Numbered from the stretch's first letter, positions 1-12,924 are shown. The stretch is 64,000 bases of DNA from Impatiens glandulifera (GCF_907164915.1 NC_061868.1:43849774-43913773), one strand, 5' to 3'. The notes: generated from the letters alone by a model not told the origin. Numbers and translations: made by a program.

Positions 1-432
1 AAGAAGATGTCCAAAGATCATTTCAGGCACATAAACACCTTCCTCCTGATGAATCTCAACAGGAACCCCACCCCCATTATTATAAACACTTATAAGATTC
101 TGCTCTGCATCTATAACAACCTTCACGGAATCCATCGATCGATCCCTCTGCTTGTTATCGGCAGCATTTACAAGGATTTCATCAAAGATCTTGTAAAGAC
201 CCGGTACATAAGAAATAGATCGGTGAACCATTTCGTCATTTTGGTAAACCCAAAGCAACTGAGTGTGTTTCTCGATAGATCCGATGTAAGTATCAGGACG
301 AAGAAGGATGTGTTCGAGCTGCGTCTTCTTTTGGTATGTTTCTTCGATTGTTTTTCCTGGAACACCTCCTTCTGAAGGCAAGACATTGGCGTTACTGCTG
401 GTTTGTAAGGGAAGTTTCTTAGCGTTGACCAT
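1..432 (-). CDS. TOP2: DNA topoisomerase II, N-terminal part (gene continues past the left edge)
   Basis: The minus strand is open for 144 codons from the ATG at 432-430 (context gccATGg) to the window edge. Topoisomerase II passes one duplex through an enzyme-bridged double-strand break using ATP; it works in the nucleus in replication, chromosome condensation and segregation. The translation carries the start of the GHKL ATPase domain: KTQLEHILLRPDTYIGS, then YVPGLYKIFDEILVNAADNK (the Mg-ATP-binding helix with the family Glu and Asn), then an NNGGGVPVEIH glycine motif and EGVYVPEMIFGHLL at the edge. No intron is needed in this stretch. Family members are about 1450-1500 residues, so roughly 90% lies outside the window. 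The longer frames on both strands here are out of frame with this signal. Identity is very secure; the symbol is by family. Confidence 0.93.
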   Translation of the reverse strand, partial: MVNAKKLPLQTSSNANVLPSEGGVPGKTIEETYQKKTQLEHILLRPDTYIGSIEKHTQLLWVYQNDEMVHRSISYVPGLYKIFDEILVNAADNKQRDRSMDSVKVVIDAEQNLISVYNNGGGVPVEIHQEEGVYVPEMIFGHLL

Positions 433-2122
433 GGCGGATGAGATCAAAGATCAAAGATCAGAGAGAGAGACACGGAGAGAGTGTCTTCACTTGAAGAAGA
501 GAGTGAGAGAGAATCGTATGGGAAAATGATAGGTTTCAGAAATGCCCTAGATAGAGGTATTAAAAGGGGATTCGAAATGTAATTTGAAAGTTCAAACTAT
601 GGGCGGGTATTTTGAAATTTTTTGAATGAACGGTCAAGATGTAATGTACTTGATCAAGACAGAATGCTTGCCTTGGATGACGTTATTTTTTTCCTTTTTT
701 GCTATAAATATTTTCAGTCAATAGTCAATACATTTAAATTTCCATTCTTTTTAATCATTATATTTCTAAATAATTACTTGAACAATAACTTGTTATTATT
801 ATTTTATTTTGAAATTTTACAAAAATTATAATTACTTACTTTAATTTTGTAAATATATACTATATCTATGTAGGGATTGGGAAACACGCACTCTGACAAA
901 ATTAGGGTACAAACATTACCCGCTAATTTTTTATTTTTGTAATTTAATACACTATTTTTTATTTTATTTTAAAAAAAACTTATCTTTATTTATAATATTC
1001 TCTTTATTTTTTTTAACTCATCCCAAAATCTTGAATTTCTATGTTCACGCTCACACATCAAATATTTATTTTCAAATAGCTTCAAACTTATTATTATTGG
1101 GTCTAAGTTGAAATTAAGTTTGGATTTTCTTGACAAATTAAGAAATATTTTTTTAATATTTACATTTTATATATATTAATAGTGTAATATAAATAATTTT
1201 TTTAATTTAAATATATATATAAATATATTTTTGTTTTTTAGATTAAAATTTTTAATCATTTACTCATATAATAAAAGGATAATTTATACTAAATTCCTTT
1301 TTTCTCATCTAATTAAATAGCCTCTTACATTTCTTTTGTGATATCTATATGTTCTTTTATATATAAAAAAAAATAGGAAAAAAAAAAAAGTATATTACCA
1401 TTATCACTGACTGAGAGTAAAATCTACAAATTAAAAAAATATATATATATTTAAAAATATACAATTTTGATTAAACATCCTATACAAAAATTAATTTTAA
1501 AAATATTTAATTCTTATCCAAATGAAATAGAAAAAATATATTGAATATATTAAATTTTGTAAAACTAAAAAAAAAAGGCCTAACATCAAGTAATAAATTA
1601 AATTATGACTACAAATTTTTTTATATTAAAATAATAAAATTGACTTTGAATCTAACGGACTAATAATTTGTTTTTTTAGAGATTAGGGCACAAATTAATA
1701 TCTTGTAAGTTGTTTTCAAATTAGATCCAATTTGGATGGTATTGGGTTGATGTACATTTGGGTGGGTTACCCGTTTCCAAACAATTCCAATTTATAAATT
1801 ATTTTTTCACTCTTTTTAAGATTGTGTACTTTTATTTTATAACTGCTTATTGTTAAGAATATAGTTGGTTTAAGAGATAAATGTTGCATTTAAAAAAACA
1901 AAATATTTTGTAATTGTATATCTTATTATTCACCCCATAAGAAATTTGTCAATATGATCTCTTTATAACATTCAAACTTTTGTTCATATATGACTACAAA
2001 CCATCTTTGACCTTCCTTTATTTAAGAGATCGATATTATAAATCCACCAAAAATCACAATACAAGTGATTCTAAATGGATGATAAGTCGTGATATATATA
2101 TAAGTTTTGGCTATGACAACAA
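433..2122. other. TOP2 5' flank and AT-rich intergenic DNA
   Basis: The first ~110 bases beside the TOP2 start are a purine-rich GAGAGA stretch (CT-rich on the transcribed sense strand), typical of a plant 5' UTR. Beyond about 600 the sequence becomes poly-A/T tracts with no frame of coding character. It also contains the 3' flank of the minus-strand kiwellin ending at 2123. No convincing core promoter motif was picked out. Confidence 0.5.
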
Positions 2123-2725
2123 TCAAGCATCGGTCCATGTAATATTCATGAATCCCCGCTTATTTTTAGGGACGCCCAACGCTTTCCACACAGCTCTAGA
2201 TGCATCAACGATATTGTTGTCACAAGGCGGTTGGTAATCGTGATCCTCATCACACCCTAAAGTCGAGTCGCACTCGTCTACAACCATAGCCTTAACGCTT
2301 CGTCCATTATTGGCGCTAACAATTATATAATTGTGGCACCTCTTCCCGTTGTTATACCATCCGGTAGAAAGGGCAACTATGGGGATGTCGTTTGAGTGGT
2401 ACTTGTTGTCACATTCAGAAGGGGAACCGCCATCTTGGTCTTTTTGAAAACCGTTTAAGGTTAGAATTGCTTGAGTTTTAGAAGTTACAGTAGGGGAGCA
2501 TTTGTAGGTGGAGTATAATTGACCTTGGTTGCAACATTCGGAATCATTATCTCGATTGCATTTGCCTGGAGGAGGCTTTTTTCCTCGGATTTTTCCATTA
2601 GGTTTGCAAACTTTTAATGATTCCGAGGCTTCAACGTGATCATGATAGTAATTGCATATTAATAATATGAGTAATACAAATACAAAGTTGCTCAAATTGA
2701 TCGAGTGGTTGATCAGCTTCTTCAT
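2123..2725 (-). CDS. Kiwellin / ripening-related (grip22-like) secreted protein, divergent copy 1
   Basis: A single-exon 200-residue frame. Residues 1-33 form a signal peptide with a long hydrophobic core (FVFVLLILLIC), cleaved probably after VEA. The mature part has ten cysteines in the same order as the plus-strand copies (KVC, GKC, ECC, YKC, SEC, KRC, DEC, GC, PPC) and the family signatures [26 protein letters not shown] and a C-terminal ITWTDA. Kiwellins are apoplastic double-psi beta-barrel proteins; some maize members bind a secreted chorismate mutase of a smut fungus, and the kiwifruit founder is an abundant allergen. This copy is the most divergent of the five (KNKRGFMN replaces the [12 protein letters not shown] tail, and YHDHVEASESLK precedes the first Cys) and lies in the opposite orientation, so it is probably an older duplicate. 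Confidence 0.93.
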   Translation of the reverse strand: MKKLINHSINLSNFVFVLLILLICNYYHDHVEASESLKVCKPNGKIRGKKPPPGKCNRDNDSECCNQGQLYSTYKCSPTVTSKTQAILTLNGFQKDQDGGSPSECDNKYHSNDIPIVALSTGWYNNGKRCHNYIIVSANNGRSVKAMVVDECDSTLGCDEDHDYQPPCDNNIVDASRAVWKALGVPKNKRGFMNITWTDA

Positions 2726-3897
2726 TTTGTTTGTGTGTGGAGAAGAATGGGTGCATGGCTACTATATATAGAGAGAACAATAGAGACTTAGTAATTTGCG
2801 CAGGCAACAGGTAATTTGATTCTTTTACTCAAGGGAAGACAACAAATACCAATGATAAAACAACTTAGTTTGACCTTGAATATGAAAGTTTAAATTGTGA
2901 CATGATTTTACCTTATAATTCTATATTAAATTAGAAATAGTTTCATTGGAAAAAAAAAACCTATGAAATAAGTAACAATAAGTTATTCATTGAACAAATG
3001 TTTTTGGTTGTAGTGAACATTACTATTTGTGAACTTTTGATATTGTTTAAGTAACAATTTTAATAATTTATAATTAACTACTTAATTTGTTTTAAATGAA
3101 TTTTCAATGTATTTTTATGGCTTTCTAAAAAATATGGATCACTAGGTTGTTTTGTTATTTTAAAAACAATTTATCTATTATTATGTCATAGCAAAAAAAA
3201 AATATTTTAATATTTTTTTTATGAGTGAAAAAATATTTCTTTAATCAAGTACTGCAATGTATACACGAAGATCACGCTTTCGTGATAAGATACATGAGCA
3301 CAATTTTCATTAGAATGAAAAATAAATAGATCTTATCGACTTAAATACATTTCATGTACATACAAAAATGACAACCACCTTTAAGATTGGTAGATGATAC
3401 ATTCTTTTTACATAAGCCCAAACAACATTAAGGTTGTGCGAGGATTCAAGTATAATGATGAAGAATGATCTTATGATTGAGTACACGAAACTCAATAAAT
3501 TTTGTGTCGAAATTAATTTGTCTTATCAACACGTACTTATAAACAATTACATTTTTTATTTAATATTGAGGTTTTTATTTGGAAAACCCTTATCTAATAA
3601 GTTACATACTTTTATTCACATGATATTTGTAATATATTAACACAAATTTGATTGGACCAATAAATATATACAAACTGTTGGAATCATAGTGAATCTTTAA
3701 GCAAGGTTGTTGAGGATCATGGGATAAAAGTTTATTGACGAAGACAAGCTAACAACTTTGTTATTAGTGGAGTAATGTTGGCTTATTAAGTTTTGTCAAT
3801 ATATATCATCATTCTAGTTAATTCTATTTTAAATTTAAATTTTCATCTAATTAAATACTTTATTTAATTCAAGGTCTTCATTATTTTATTTCAAAAC

Positions 3898-3900
<3 letters not shown>
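2726..3900. other. AT-rich intergenic DNA
   Basis: Apart from the copy 1 promoter at its left end, this stretch holds only AT-rich sequence with homopolymer runs. The small frame near 3434-3640 has no recognisable motif, and I see no repeat structure that can be named. Confidence 0.4.
2763..2875 (-). promoter_or_regulatory. Promoter elements of kiwellin copy 1
   Basis: A TATA box (tatatata, 2763-2770) lies about 40 bp upstream of the start codon. A W-box core TTGACC (written on the plus strand, 2870-2875) lies about 145 bp upstream, close to the spacing in three of the plus-strand copies. WRKY factors bind W-boxes in either orientation; functional control is inferred. Confidence 0.5.

Positions 3901-3901
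<1 letters not shown>

Positions 3902-3930
<29 letters not shown>
3902..3930. repeat. (TA)n microsatellite
   Basis: About 14 uninterrupted TA dinucleotides directly left of the tandem pair that begins near 3950. Confidence 0.8.
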
Positions 3931-3934
<4 letters not shown>

Positions 3935-3944
3935 TGTATTTGAA

Positions 3945-4300
3945 TGATAATGCTTAATTTGAATTTGTCCGGTTGAGAGTTAGGGTTAATTTGAATATAT
4001 ATGAGAGTAAATGAATACTTGAGTCGGATCGTAAGTTGACCCGACGATAAACTTGAAACGGTTAAAAATAAAATTATAAATGTTATAGGTATGTTTCGAA
4101 CTTGCAACCTAACAAAAACAAGTACAACCCTTTAACCAACTAAGTTAATAAGACTTTATAAAATAATGCTTAATTTGATTGTCGGGTCGGAGAGCTGTGG
4201 TTAATTTGGATATATATGTGAGAGTAATGGATACTTAGTCGGATCGTGGGTTGACTCGCCCATAAACTTAAAACGGTTAAAAATAAAAGCATGTCGAAAT
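3945..4300 (-). repeat. SINE-like dispersed repeat, two tandem copies with a tRNA-type promoter between them
   Basis: Two related blocks start with atgcttaattt at 3950 and 4166 (period 216 bp) and share tacttgagtcggatcgt-type and aaacggttaaaaataaaa segments. On the minus strand at about 4150-4085 the spacer reads AACTTAGTTGG, then about 40 bases later GTTCGAAAC. These resemble Pol III box A (TRGCNNAGTGG) and box B (GGTTCGANNCC) of tRNA-derived SINEs. No poly-A tail or target duplication could be fixed, and the second block lacks the boxes. It could also be a fragment of another transposon with chance similarity. Confidence 0.42.
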
Positions 4301-5515
4301 GTATAATCGAATGTTTAAAAATACATCCTTAAAGACCGCAACAAAATTTCATGAAGGGTGAGCAAAATGTCGAAAGACATAGTCGAATGTTTAAATATGA
4401 CAGTAATTAAGAATGATTAAGGTTAATAATGCATCATTGAAAGATAATTTAGATTATATATACGGGTGCAAGATATTTTATTAATGCATTTTTCAAATTT
4501 TATATACTCTATGAATTTATAAATATAAATAAATATTAAATTTGGATTAAATTTAATTTAAAATCAATTTATAAATTAAAATAATATTATTTTTATTTAA
4601 AATATTTATTTATAAATAATACTTTGTTTATATTTTTAGTCATGCATTTACTCAAATACATGCATGCTAGTTTTTATTAATTCAAGACAATTTTTATAAT
4701 ACAAACATTAGATGTCTTGATTTTTATTTCCTCATTTTTTTTTCTTTTTACATTTTTAATGATTTGTTTATGAATTTAACTCTGGACTAATTGTATGTAA
4801 TTTAAATGAGATTTAATTAAAATTTAAATATAAAAATAAGAACATTGATATATGAGGTTGTTTATAACAAAAGCATATAAAAGAATAAATGTATAAACAA
4901 AATTATATATATAAAAGTAATAAAAAATTATTCTCCAAATAATTGGAAAGATTGGTTGATTATATTTTAAGAAAAAAAAAACATAAAATAAATATTACTT
5001 GAGATTTGAATAAGTCTAAATAATTATAGTCCACTATTCTAATTATTTTTTATTTATTTACTTAGTATTTGTACATTTTTTTTAATAGAATATGTTGCTG
5101 CTTAGCCCATTTTTTAAATTGGTTTGAGAAAATTTTAAACCTTAATATTTGATTAATTAATCAACTCCATTGATTGAGTTTGAATATCATTTGGTGAGTT
5201 ATATAAGTTTTATTTGTCCATAAAAATAATTATAAAAAAATGCATATTAATTAGTTTTACAACAAATTATTTTTAGTTTTTACATAATCCAATGGTTAGA
5301 AAACTTAAGTATTAAAGAATATTTATGTAACAACTCTTTATTAATTGTAATTGAAACTGTTTAGGTCATTAAAGGTTTTTTTAATTTGTTTGATATTTAT
5401 AAATAAAACATTTTATTTAAAATTTTAAAAATATCATATATGTTTATCCAAATAATTATAAAAGGTTGTTTTTTAATAAATTGAAATAATTAATATGATA
5501 AATGATAATTTAATT

Positions 5516-5520
<5 letters not shown>
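4301..5520. other. AT-rich intergenic DNA
   Basis: Poly-A/T and TTTAAATTTA-type sequence throughout. No frame of coding character and no defined repeat boundary were seen. Confidence 0.4.

Positions 5521-5550
<30 letters not shown>
5521..5550. repeat. (TA)n microsatellite
   Basis: About 15 TA dinucleotides at the left border of the less AT-rich block that begins at about 5550, a common position for transposon edges. Confidence 0.75.
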
Positions 5551-5552
<2 letters not shown>

Positions 5553-6010
5553 GTGAAAAGCTCTCACTTGTTAAAGTGTCTCAGATATAATAAAGCTTAA
5601 AGGATTAATTAGAAACCGGTAAAGCGGGTTTTAGTTGAGAACTATAGCTTCACACATGCAAAGTCCCGAGTTTTGGGCTACCCTAGTTGTTCCCGTTAGA
5701 AAAAAGCTCGATATTTTTTGTTGCCTTAGGTTGAGTTAAAAGATTTAATAAAAAATAGTTTTGGTGAGGTTTGCCTTAGAACGAGTTAAAAAATTTAATA
5801 AAATATAGTTTTGGTGAGGTTTGAACCCAAAACTTGGTACTAAGTTTTTATATAGAACCACCATACTACAATATTTTATATTTAGAATTACAATATATTT
5901 AATTAAAACCTTACTATTTATAATAAATGGGCTACCTTCGAAAGTGGGCTGCCTTAGTCTGAAGGCTTGCCGGTTTTACTCTAGGGCCGGCCCTACACCC
6001 ATGTTAGGTT
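5551..6010. mobile_element. Degenerate transposon fragment with 50-bp direct repeats
   Basis: This block has a less AT-rich composition than its surroundings. It contains two consecutive 50-bp copies (5721-5770 and 5771-5820) differing at about 5 sites, followed by gtttgaaccc, and ends with the palindrome agggccggccct at 5983-5994. Motifs of the agggccggcccta kind are frequent at or near the ends of dispersed plant transposons. No target duplication or second terminus was identified, so the class is open. The frame at 5821-6012 runs through this repeat and is not taken as a gene. Confidence 0.4.
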
Positions 6011-6299
6011 GAGCCCGAAATAACGCAGTCATTTTTGTAATTTCATTTATTGGTCATAGCAAATATGGCCGTCCATAGACTAAGTTAGCTCACTTTGGAA
6101 AGTCTATTTATTAAAATGTAAAATATTTAGTTAAATTTATTGTAATTTTAAACATAAGAAGTTGTATCTTAGTAGTTTAAGATAAAAAAAAAAACTTATT
6201 TAATTATGGATTCAAATCTTATCAAAAATAATTTTTTTATTAAATTTTTAAACTCGACAAAGTAAAAAATAATATCGACATTTCTTTCAACCATGAAAA

Positions 6300-9200
6300 C
6301 AGTAAGAAGATTCTTAGTGGAATACAAGTTTGCTCCCCTTATTATTGCTCTATCTTTTTATTATTATTACTTATATTTTTAATATATATTTATTTAATCT
6401 AAAATAATAAAAAGATAATAAAGAAGTGTGTATTCTTTTTAGGTGGAAAAAATAAAAGTTTAGCATTTGTATTTTTTTAATTTTAAAGTGGAAAGAATAA
6501 ATGTTTTGTTATCATATTACTATATTATTATATTATTACTCTATCTTTGATATATATTTAATTAGAAAATATTGTTAGGTAAATAGAATAAAAGTTTCTT
6601 CTCCTATTATTATTCATATCTTTAAATATATTTATTTACTCTGAAACAAATAATAATAAAAGTTTCACCCTCTTATTTTTATTCATATCTTCCATATTTT
6701 AATTCTACTCACCATCATTAATAAAAAAAAAAAATCATAGAATTCATATAGTGTTTAATTTTTTTAGAATAAATTATTTTATAAAACTAAATTATTTAAA
6801 TTTTCAATTAATTAAATCATATTAATGTATTTTTATATTTAAAATTTAAATATTATAAAAATAGAATAAGAATATAAGGTAAACACTAAAAATTTCGTTA
6901 CAATGTTATCTATTGTTATTCTATCTTTTATATACATATTTAAAAAAAAAAAAAAAAAGTAAACATAGGTGTATTTTTTAATTTTTAGTTAGAGAGAATA
7001 CAAATTTCACTTTCCTATTTACTCTAATTTTCATATATATTTCTTTAGTTTTAAAATACAAAAGATAATAAACACATGTATATTTTAATTTTCAGTTACA
7101 AAGAATAAAAATTCACTTTTATATCATTACTCATATCCTTTATATTTTAATTTTGTTCACAATCATTAAAAAATAAATTAATAAAGTGTCACCAAATTTA
7201 TTTAATTTTTGGGTTTTAATTAATTAAATTACACTAATAAAAATTTATATTTAAAATTTAAATATTATAAAAATAAAATGAGAATACAAGGTAAACACGT
7301 CTATATATTTTTTATTTTTAAGTGGAATGATTAATGGCTTTCTTATTATTATTACTCATATATACGTGTATACTTGACACTAAAAAAACAACATGAATAT
7401 ATAACAAAACATGCACCGACAAAAACAACACGTATATATAACAAAACAACACAACAAGTGTATATTTTAATTTTTAGGTGAAAATAATTAAAGTTTCGCT
7501 CTTATAACATTACTCATATGTTTCCTTTATTAACTTTGTTCATAGTCATTGAAACTTTTTTAATAAAATGTCACATAATTTGTTTAATGTTTGAATTTTT
7601 AACTAATTAAATCATACTAATATAATTTTATATTTAAAATTTAAATATTATAAAAATAAAATAAGAATATAAGGTAAACACGTGTATATATTTTTAATTT
7701 TTTTATTATTACTCATATCTTTCGTATATATTTACTTAAAAAAAATAATAAAGACAATTAATGTGTATATTTTAAATTTTAGTTGAAAGAATTTTTTTTT
7801 ACTATCTTTTTATATATATATATATATATATATATTTACAAACAAAAAATTATAAACACGTGTATATTTTTAATTCACTCATATATCATTACTCATATTT
7901 TTCATATATTAACTTTGTTCATCTTCATTCAAACAAAATAAAGTGTCACAAAATTTGTTTAATATTTGAATTTTTAATTAATTAAATTATACTAATATAT
8001 ATTATAAAATAAAATACAAATACAAGGTAAAGACGTGTGTATATTTTTTATTTTCTTATTACTCGTATCTTTTATATATATTTACTTTAAAAAAATTAGT
8101 AAATATGTGTGGATATTTTAAATTTTAGTTAAAAAGAATTAAAATTTCACTATCCTATTATTATTCCATCTTTTATATATATTTATTAACTCTGACAAAA
8201 TAAAACGTGGATATTCATATATTTTATAAATATTTATTTAAAAGAAAAATGATAAACACATGTATATATTTTAAATTTTTAGGTGGAAATAATACAAGTT
8301 TCACTCTTATTATGGCAATATGAGTGGAAACTAATGAGTTTGAGTCCTAAAAATTCTGATTATAAAAATAAAATAAGAATATAAATTAAACACTTCTGTA
8401 TATTTTGATTTTATTTTTAGGTAGAATGATTAAAAGTTTGATTTCTTATTATTACTCTATCTTTTGTATATATTTATTTACTTTTACATAGATAACATAA
8501 AGATAGTAAACACTGTATATTTTTATTTTTTTTATGTGAAAAGAATTAAAGTTTGTTATCTATTATTACTTTTAGTCGAAAGTTTGCAACACGTGTATTT
8601 TTCTAATTTTAGTTATAGAGAATAAAGTTTTTTGAATTTTTAATTAATTAAATCATACTAATATATTATTATATTTAAATTTTAAATATTATAAAAATAA
8701 AATAAGAATATAAGGTAAACATGTGTATATTTTTAAATATGGATGAAATGAATAAAAATTTACTTTCTTATTATTATTTATATTTTTTATATATATTTAC
8801 TTACAAAAATAGTAAACACGTGCATATATTTTAAATTTTAGTTATAAATAATAAAATTTCACTATTTTATTATTCCTCTATTTTTATATATATTTATTTA
8901 CTCTAATAAAACAGAAAAATAATAAATACATATATATTTAAGTGGAAAAATTAAAATTAACTCCTTATTATTAGTTTTAACTTAAAGATATTAAAAAAGA
9001 TAGTAACAAATGTACAATTTTTATTTTTTAGTCAGAGAATAAAAATTTCACTCTTTTATCATTATTCTTATCTTTCCTCTATTAACTTTGTTCACTATTA
9101 TTAAAAAAGAATGTCACACAATTTTTTTCATGTTTGATTTTTTTAAAATTAAATTATTTTTTAAAACTAAATTATTTGAGCTTTTAATTAATTAAATCAT

Positions 9201-11430
9201 AATAATATATTTTTATATTAAAATTTTAAATATTATAAAATAAAATAAGAATATAAGTTAAATAAGTATGTATATTTTTAATTTTTAGGTTATACAATAA
9301 AAATTTGTTTTCTTATTATTATTCATATATTTTAAATATATTTATTTAAAAGAAAAATAGTAAACACTTGTATATATTTTAAATTTTTAAGTGAAAATAA
9401 TATAAGTTTCACTCTTATTATTACCTAGGTAATATGAGTGAATCCTAATCCTAAATTTCTAAGAGTCAAAATTCTGATTTTAAAAATAAAATAAAAATAT
9501 AAATTAAACACTTATGTATATTTTGTTTTTATTTTTAAATGGAATGATTAAAAGTTTGATTTCTTATTATTATCTTATCTTTTATATATATTTATTTATA
9601 TTTACATAACATATAACATAAAACATAAAGATAATAAACACGTCTATATTTTTAATTTTTTTATGCAAAAAAAAATTAAAGTTTGTTATCCTATTATTAG
9701 TTTTAGCCAAAGTTTGCAACACGTGTGTTTTTCTAATTTTTAGTTATAGAGAATAAAGTTTTTTGAATTTTTAATTAATTAAATATACTAATATATTATT
9801 ATATTTAAATTTTAAATATTATAAAAATAAAATAAGAATATAAGGTAAATACATGTGTATATTTTTAAATTTGAATGAAATGAATAAAAAATTGTTTTCT
9901 TATTATTACTTATATTTTATATATATATTTACTTAAAAAAAATAGTAAACACTGTATATATTTTAAATTTTAGTTATAAATAATAAAATTTCACTGACGA
10001 CCTGTTATTCCTTTATTTTTATATATATTTATTTACTCTAACAAAATAGAAAATTAATAAATACATATATATTGAGGTGAAAAGAATTAAAGTTAGCTCC
10101 CTGTTATTACTTTTAACTGTTTAAAAAGATAGTAACCACATGTATTCTTTTTTAATTTTTAAATAGAAAGAATAAAAGTTTTGTCGTATATATTTATTTT
10201 AAAAGTTGTAATTTATAATTTTTAGTTCGAGAATAAAAGTTTCACTCCCTTGTCATTACTTCTATCTTTCATATATTAATTTTGTTCACAATTATTAAAA
10301 AAAAATGTCACACAATTTTTATAATGTTTGATTTTTTAAAACTAAATTATTTTATAAAACTAAATTATTTGAGCTTTTAATTAATTAAATTATAATAATA
10401 TATTTTTATATTAAAAATTTAAATAGTATAAAATAAAATAAGAATATAAGGTAAATAAGTGTGTATATTTTTAATATTAGGTTATATGTATATATTTTTA
10501 ATTTTAGGTGGAAATAATACATGTTTAACTTTTATTATTATCGAGATAATGAGTATATACTAATCTTAAATTCCTGAGTTTGAGTTTGAGTCAGTTAAAA
10601 TTCTTATTATAAAAATAAAATAAGAATATAAATTAAAACTTCTGTATATTTTATTTTTATTTTTAGGTAGTACGATGAAAAGTTTGATTTCTTATTATTA
10701 TTCTATCTTTCTTTTATATATATATATATTTATTTATTTTTACATGTTAATAAACAAGTGTATATTTTTAATTTTTTTTTATGCACAAAAAAAATTAAAG
10801 TTTGTTATCCTATTATTACTTTTAACCGAAAGATAGTAACACTATATAAAATTTTACTATCCTATTATTCATCTATTTTTTAGTTATAGAGAATAAAGTT
10901 TTTTTTTTTATATATTTTAAATTTTAGTTATAAATAATAAAATTTTAATATCCTATTATTCCTCTATTTTTATATATATTTATTTACTCTAACAAAAACA
11001 AAAAACTTATATTTAAGTGAAAAGAATTAAAGTTTGCTCCCCTATTATTACCCCTATTATTAAAGTACCGAAAGATAGTAACCACGTGTATTTTATTAAT
11101 TTTTAGGTAGAAAGAATAAAATTTTTGTCGTATATATTAAGTGGAAAGAATTAAAGGTTGCTCCCCTATTATTATTTTTATCGGAAAGATAGTAACCACG
11201 TGTATTCTTTTTTTAATTTCTAGGTAGAAAGAATAAAAATTTTGTCGTATATATTTATTTTAATAAACATATAGTAACACGTGTGTAATTTTTGATTTTT
11301 TTAAAATTAAATTATTTTATAAAACTAAATTATTTGAGCTTTTAATTAATTAAATCATAATAATATATTTTTATATTAAAAGTTTAAATATTATAAAAAC
11401 ATTTTAATTAATTAATTAAATAATTTAATA
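6300..11430 (-). repeat. Degenerate AT-rich tandem array, inverted relative of the 41-59 kb array
   Basis: A block with the marker aatataaggtaaacacgtg, preceded by ttaattaattaaatcatact, recurs near 6810, 7215, 7600, 7970, 8640, 9190, 9770, 10380 and 11340, so spacing runs from about 370 to 960 bp. Between markers lie phrases such as ctattattcctctatttt followed by tatttactctaacaaaat, and aaccacgtgtatt followed by gtagaaagaataaaa. These are the reverse complement of phrases in the 41-59 kb array (gaggaataata, gagtaaataaatatata, ttctttccacct, cacgtggtta). Copies are strongly diverged and rearranged. No coding frame. Confidence 0.7.
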
Positions 11431-11763
11431 TAAAGAAAAAAAATATATGTAAAATTTTAATAAATAATTAAAAAAAAAGACATTAATAATTGTTGAAAAT
11501 GTTATTAAATGTTATTTATTAATGTAGAGCTTAACCCTAGTGATAATAAAACAAGATATTTTATATAAAACCAATTCAAATTTACTAGACGTTTGAGTTC
11601 AAAAAGCAGAGGTGGCAGTGTGACACTCACCCACTATATATACAGCATATCGCCGTTGCGCCGCTCCCACCGCTGCTTGTCTCCTCCTCACCAAACTCGC
11701 CGCTTTTCTCCATACAAGAAAGAGCTTATTCTTGTATTGAAGAAACAAGAAACTTATACGAAA

Positions 11764-12924
11764 ATGGTGGCTTCAAAAGTTACAGACTATGAAGAAATCC
11801 GTCGCAAGAGATTGGAAGAGAACAAGAAAAGAATGCAAGAACTCAATCTCGATAAGCTTGCTCTAGCTGTTCGATCCGTACCCAGTCCTAAAACCTCTCC
11901 CGTCTGTTTCATTCCTTTTCCTGTTTAGTTATTTTGTTTTCTTTTTTATACTCATCTCATTTTGCTCTGTTTTGTGTTGAAATAGATGAAGAGGGTGAAA
12001 CCAAGGCAATCTCTGCAGCTATCAGATCCCTCCGCAGTAAGGAGATCCAGCCGCGTCGCCGGAAAACCTCCCCTTAGCTACAAGGAAGTGAGCTCTCTTT
12101 TTCTATGTTTCTCTCCCCCCTTCCTCTTTAGTTTTTTTGCAAGATTGACTGATTTCTAGTTTTTCAATAGGACCCAATAGAACCACTAGGGAGGTTCAAA
12201 AGGTTAGTACATCCCATCTTGATATATAGTCCAAATCTTGAATCTTTCATTAAAACAAAAAATGATGACTGTATTTTGTTTCTTATGGATTCTAGTTGTA
12301 GAGGTTATATGAATAACCCAAGGGATATGTTGAATCGAGTTTTTGCATCAAATGAGGAAAGAATGTACTCGTTAGCTAAGGCAGAGGAGTTGCAATCAAG
12401 TTTGGAAATGGGTATGCCAAGCTTTGTGAAACCTATGCTTAAATCTCATGTGACTGGTGGGTTTTGGCTGGTAAGTTTCATCACTCTCTGTAAAGTCTTA
12501 ACAAATGAAAAAAAAAACAAAACATAGCAATTCATTGAGTTTGATGTGATTTTTAGGGTCTTCCTGTCTACTTTTGCCATCAAAACCTTCCAAAAGATGA
12601 TAAGATCATAACCTTGACGGATGAGAATGGAAATGAATGGTCCACTAAGTATCTTCTCAGAAAAACTGGACTTAGTGGTGGCTGGAAAGGTTTTGCAGTT
12701 GATCATGAATTAGTTGATGGAGATGCATTGGTTTTCCAATTGACCAGTCCTACAGACTTCAAGGTGATTTGTTTTTTCTTACACTTTTGTAGAAATAATC
12801 AAAATTTGATTCAATTTAATACGTTCCTTTTGTTCTAAAGGTGTACATTATAAGGGTTAATCAAGCTAATGATAGCGACGAGTCTTCTTTGGATGTTACA
12901 AATGGTCATGACAATGCAAAGTGA
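11764..12924 (+). CDS. B3-domain DNA-binding protein (At5g42700 / At3g19184-like), six exons
   Basis: Exons 11764-11901, 11986-12087, 12171-12202, 12296-12470, 12557-12763 and 12841-12924 join through GT/AG borders into one 245-residue frame. Residues 1-46 hold the charged helix (YEEIRRKRLEENKKRMQELN) typical of this subfamily. Residues 47-80 contain the basic RRSSRVAGKPPLSYKE motif. Residues about 133-225 form the B3 fold: SFVKPMLKSHVTGGFWLGLP, then ENGNEWSTKYL, then LSGGWKGFAVDHELVDGDALVFQL. B3 proteins bind DNA in the nucleus; targets of this subfamily are not known to me. The ATG at 11764 is chosen because the upstream open frame has no ATG (its first codon would be TTG) and includes the likely TATA box (11634-11641). 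Confidence 0.9.

Noticed and set aside
7..529. Frames of 122 and 73 residues on the plus strand and 72 residues on the minus strand at the left edge
   Set aside because: They overlap the unmistakable topoisomerase II frame on the minus strand and have no motif of their own.
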